A stretch of DNA of 6,683 nt, from NCBI GenBank assembly GCA_027063105.1, contig JAMOSL010000151.1, forward strand, positions 1 to 6,683. The letters are read 5' to 3'. A model generated the notes under the pieces. It was not told the origin of the DNA and made no database searches. It was given only the letters and a program-made list of their open reading frames with translations. The position numbers and the translations under genes are program-made. Position 1 is the first letter of the stretch, and the number at the start of each line of letters is the position of its first letter. This DNA comes from Campylobacteraceae bacterium. GTDB taxonomy: Bacteria > Campylobacterota > Campylobacteria > Campylobacterales > Sulfurovaceae. Below are positions 5,483-6,683 of this stretch, piece by piece.

Positions 5483-6683
5483 TGATTTTCTCCATCAACT
5501 CTATAATGAGCTCCTACACTAATTGTTCTTTTTATTGCTTCTTTAACTATTATTTCCCCAAGAGTTATAGCACTTGTAAACTCTAAAAAATCTACTAGAT
5601 TACTATTAGCTATTTTACCTTTATCACCTATACCCATAAATTCTATATTTTCTTTTATATCTTCTATGGTTTGTAATAGCTTATTTAATGATTCCCCATC
5701 TCTTAGTATTCCAGCTTTATTATAAAATTCTTCTCCTATAAAATCTTTTTTATGATAAAAGTTTATTTCGTTAGGATAATTATATATCTCATCTATATAC
5801 TTAATACTATTTTCTAATGCTTGATTATCTATATTTGTATTATCTATATTCTTAGAATATTCAAATGCATTTATTCCAGTTTTTTTACCAAATACAATAA
5901 GTTCAAGAAGAGAATTACCTCCCAATCTATTTGCTCCATGTATCTTTGCACTACTACACTCTCCAACTGCAAAACACCCTTTGAGTCCATTAACTGATAA
6001 ATTATTATCTACACTAATACCACCCATACTGTAATGAGCAACAGGTTTTATAGGTATTAACTCTTTTACTGGGTCTATGTGTTCGTGTAATTTGCATAAA
6101 TGAACCTCTTGTGGTAGAAGCTCCATAATCTTCTCTTCACCTAAGTGTCTAATATCTAAATATACGCTTTTACCATCTTCTATTTCATTAAATATAGCTC
6201 TTGCAACAACATCTCTTGGTAGAAGCTCATCAATAAATCTTTTATTATCAGAGTTTACTAAATACCCACCTTCCCCTCTTGCACTTTCTGATATTAAGAT
6301 AGAAGATGATTTTAATGCTGTTGGATGAAATTGTATAAATTCCATATCTCTTAATTCTCCACCAACTCGAAGAACAGCTGATACACCATCTCCAGTTGAA
6401 CCATAAGCATTAGTTGTAAATCCCTGATAAATTGAACTATATCCACCAGTTGCAATTACCACAGATTTTGCAAAAACTTCTTTTATATCCCCACTATTTA
6501 TATCTAATAATATAGCACCTTTGATAACTCTGTCTTCTTTAATCAAATCAATTAAATAGTGTTCATTTAAAAACTTAATATCCTCTTTTAAGCAATTATC
6601 ATAAAGTGTATGTAGTATTTTTAGACCAGTATAATCTTGAGAATAACAAGCTCTATTTGCACTTGCTCCTCCCAATCTTCTTT
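5479..6683 (-). CDS. sdhA: Succinate dehydrogenase/fumarate reductase flavoprotein subunit, N-terminus cut by window edge
   Basis: The 3' part of a flavoprotein gene, with 401 codons visible and the frame still open at the right edge (RRLGGASANRAC), so the true start lies outside. By alignment from memory with E. coli FrdA, roughly 115-130 N-terminal residues, including the FAD dinucleotide-binding loop, are missing. Numbering the visible part from the Leu codon at 6675, MEFIQFHPTAL (111-121) and SARGEGG (131-137) line the active site. ELLPRDVVARA (150-160) contains the catalytic arginine (Arg154). HYSMGG (214-219) contains the substrate-binding histidine, and GECSSAKIHGANRLGGNSLLE (238-258) contains the second substrate arginine and FAD contacts. 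The C-terminal end, with GAHYR, is of ordinary length. The enzyme interconverts succinate and fumarate in the TCA cycle or in anaerobic respiration; direction cannot be read from sequence. It overlaps sdhB by 4 bases. Confidence 0.94.
   Translation of the reverse strand, partial: RRLGGASANRACYSQDYTGLKILHTLYDNCLKEDIKFLNEHYLIDLIKEDRVIKGAILLDINSGDIKEVFAKSVVIATGGYSSIYQGFTTNAYGSTGDGVSAVLRVGGELRDMEFIQFHPTALKSSSILISESARGEGGYLVNSDNKRFIDELLPRDVVARAIFNEIEDGKSVYLDIRHLGEEKIMELLPQEVHLCKLHEHIDPVKELIPIKPVAHYSMGGISVDNNLSVNGLKGCFAVGECSSAKIHGANRLGGNSLLELIVFGKKTGINAFEYSKNIDNTNIDNQALENSIKYIDEIYNYPNEINFYHKKDFIGEEFYNKAGILRDGESLNKLLQTIEDIKENIEFMGIGDKGKIANSNLVDFLEFTSAITLGEIIVKEAIKRTISVGAHYRVDGENQ

Noticed and set aside
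1..6683. CRISPR array, tRNA, rRNA, insertion sequence or toxin-antitoxin pair
   Set aside because: I found no regularly spaced repeats, no tRNA-like cloverleaf with CCA end, no transposase motifs or terminal repeats, and no small gene pair of toxin-antitoxin type.

Overview
The window looks like a very AT-rich bacterial chromosome segment, most likely from the Campylobacterota (an Arcobacteraceae-like member is my best guess). This rests on low G+C, AGGA-type ribosome binding sites, and a sdhA-sdhB pair whose iron-sulfur subunit has an extra cluster cysteine of the kind known in methylmenaquinol:fumarate-reductase-type enzymes. The assignment is inference. Every gene I can support lies on the minus strand, so transcription runs from high to low coordinates.

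Right part (4808-6683): the 3' part of a succinate dehydrogenase/fumarate reductase flavoprotein gene (cut by the right edge) overlaps by 4 bases the complete gene for its iron-sulfur subunit. No membrane-anchor or third-subunit gene follows. Next is a gene-free stretch (4517-4807) in two parts. The half next to sdhB is clearly richer in G+C yet has no open frame, and may be a dispersed repeat or an RNA. The other half is extremely AT-rich, carries an 11-bp inverted repeat, and ends in a near-consensus promoter for the next gene.

Middle (3030-4516): a PD-(D/E)XK nuclease gene of the PDDEXK_4 type is followed 11 bases later by a small exported helix-hairpin-helix (ComEA-like) DNA-binding protein. 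A 76-base gap with a direct repeat spaced 31 bp and a 12-bp palindrome follows.

Left part (1-2953): a short NfeD protein and an SPFH/stomatin-like protein form a classic membrane-protein pair. Only 22 bases after it, with no visible terminator, comes a large DUF262-DUF1524 protein resembling GmrSD-type modification-dependent restriction enzymes; its C-terminus is cut by the left edge.

The respiratory and NfeD/SPFH genes sample at about 34-40% G+C, whereas the two nuclease-type genes and the ComEA-like gene sample at 17-19%. This suggests accessory DNA interleaved with a conserved pair. Whether the restriction-like protein, PD-(D/E)XK protein, DNA-binding protein and membrane-scaffold pair act together in defence or DNA uptake is an open hypothesis.
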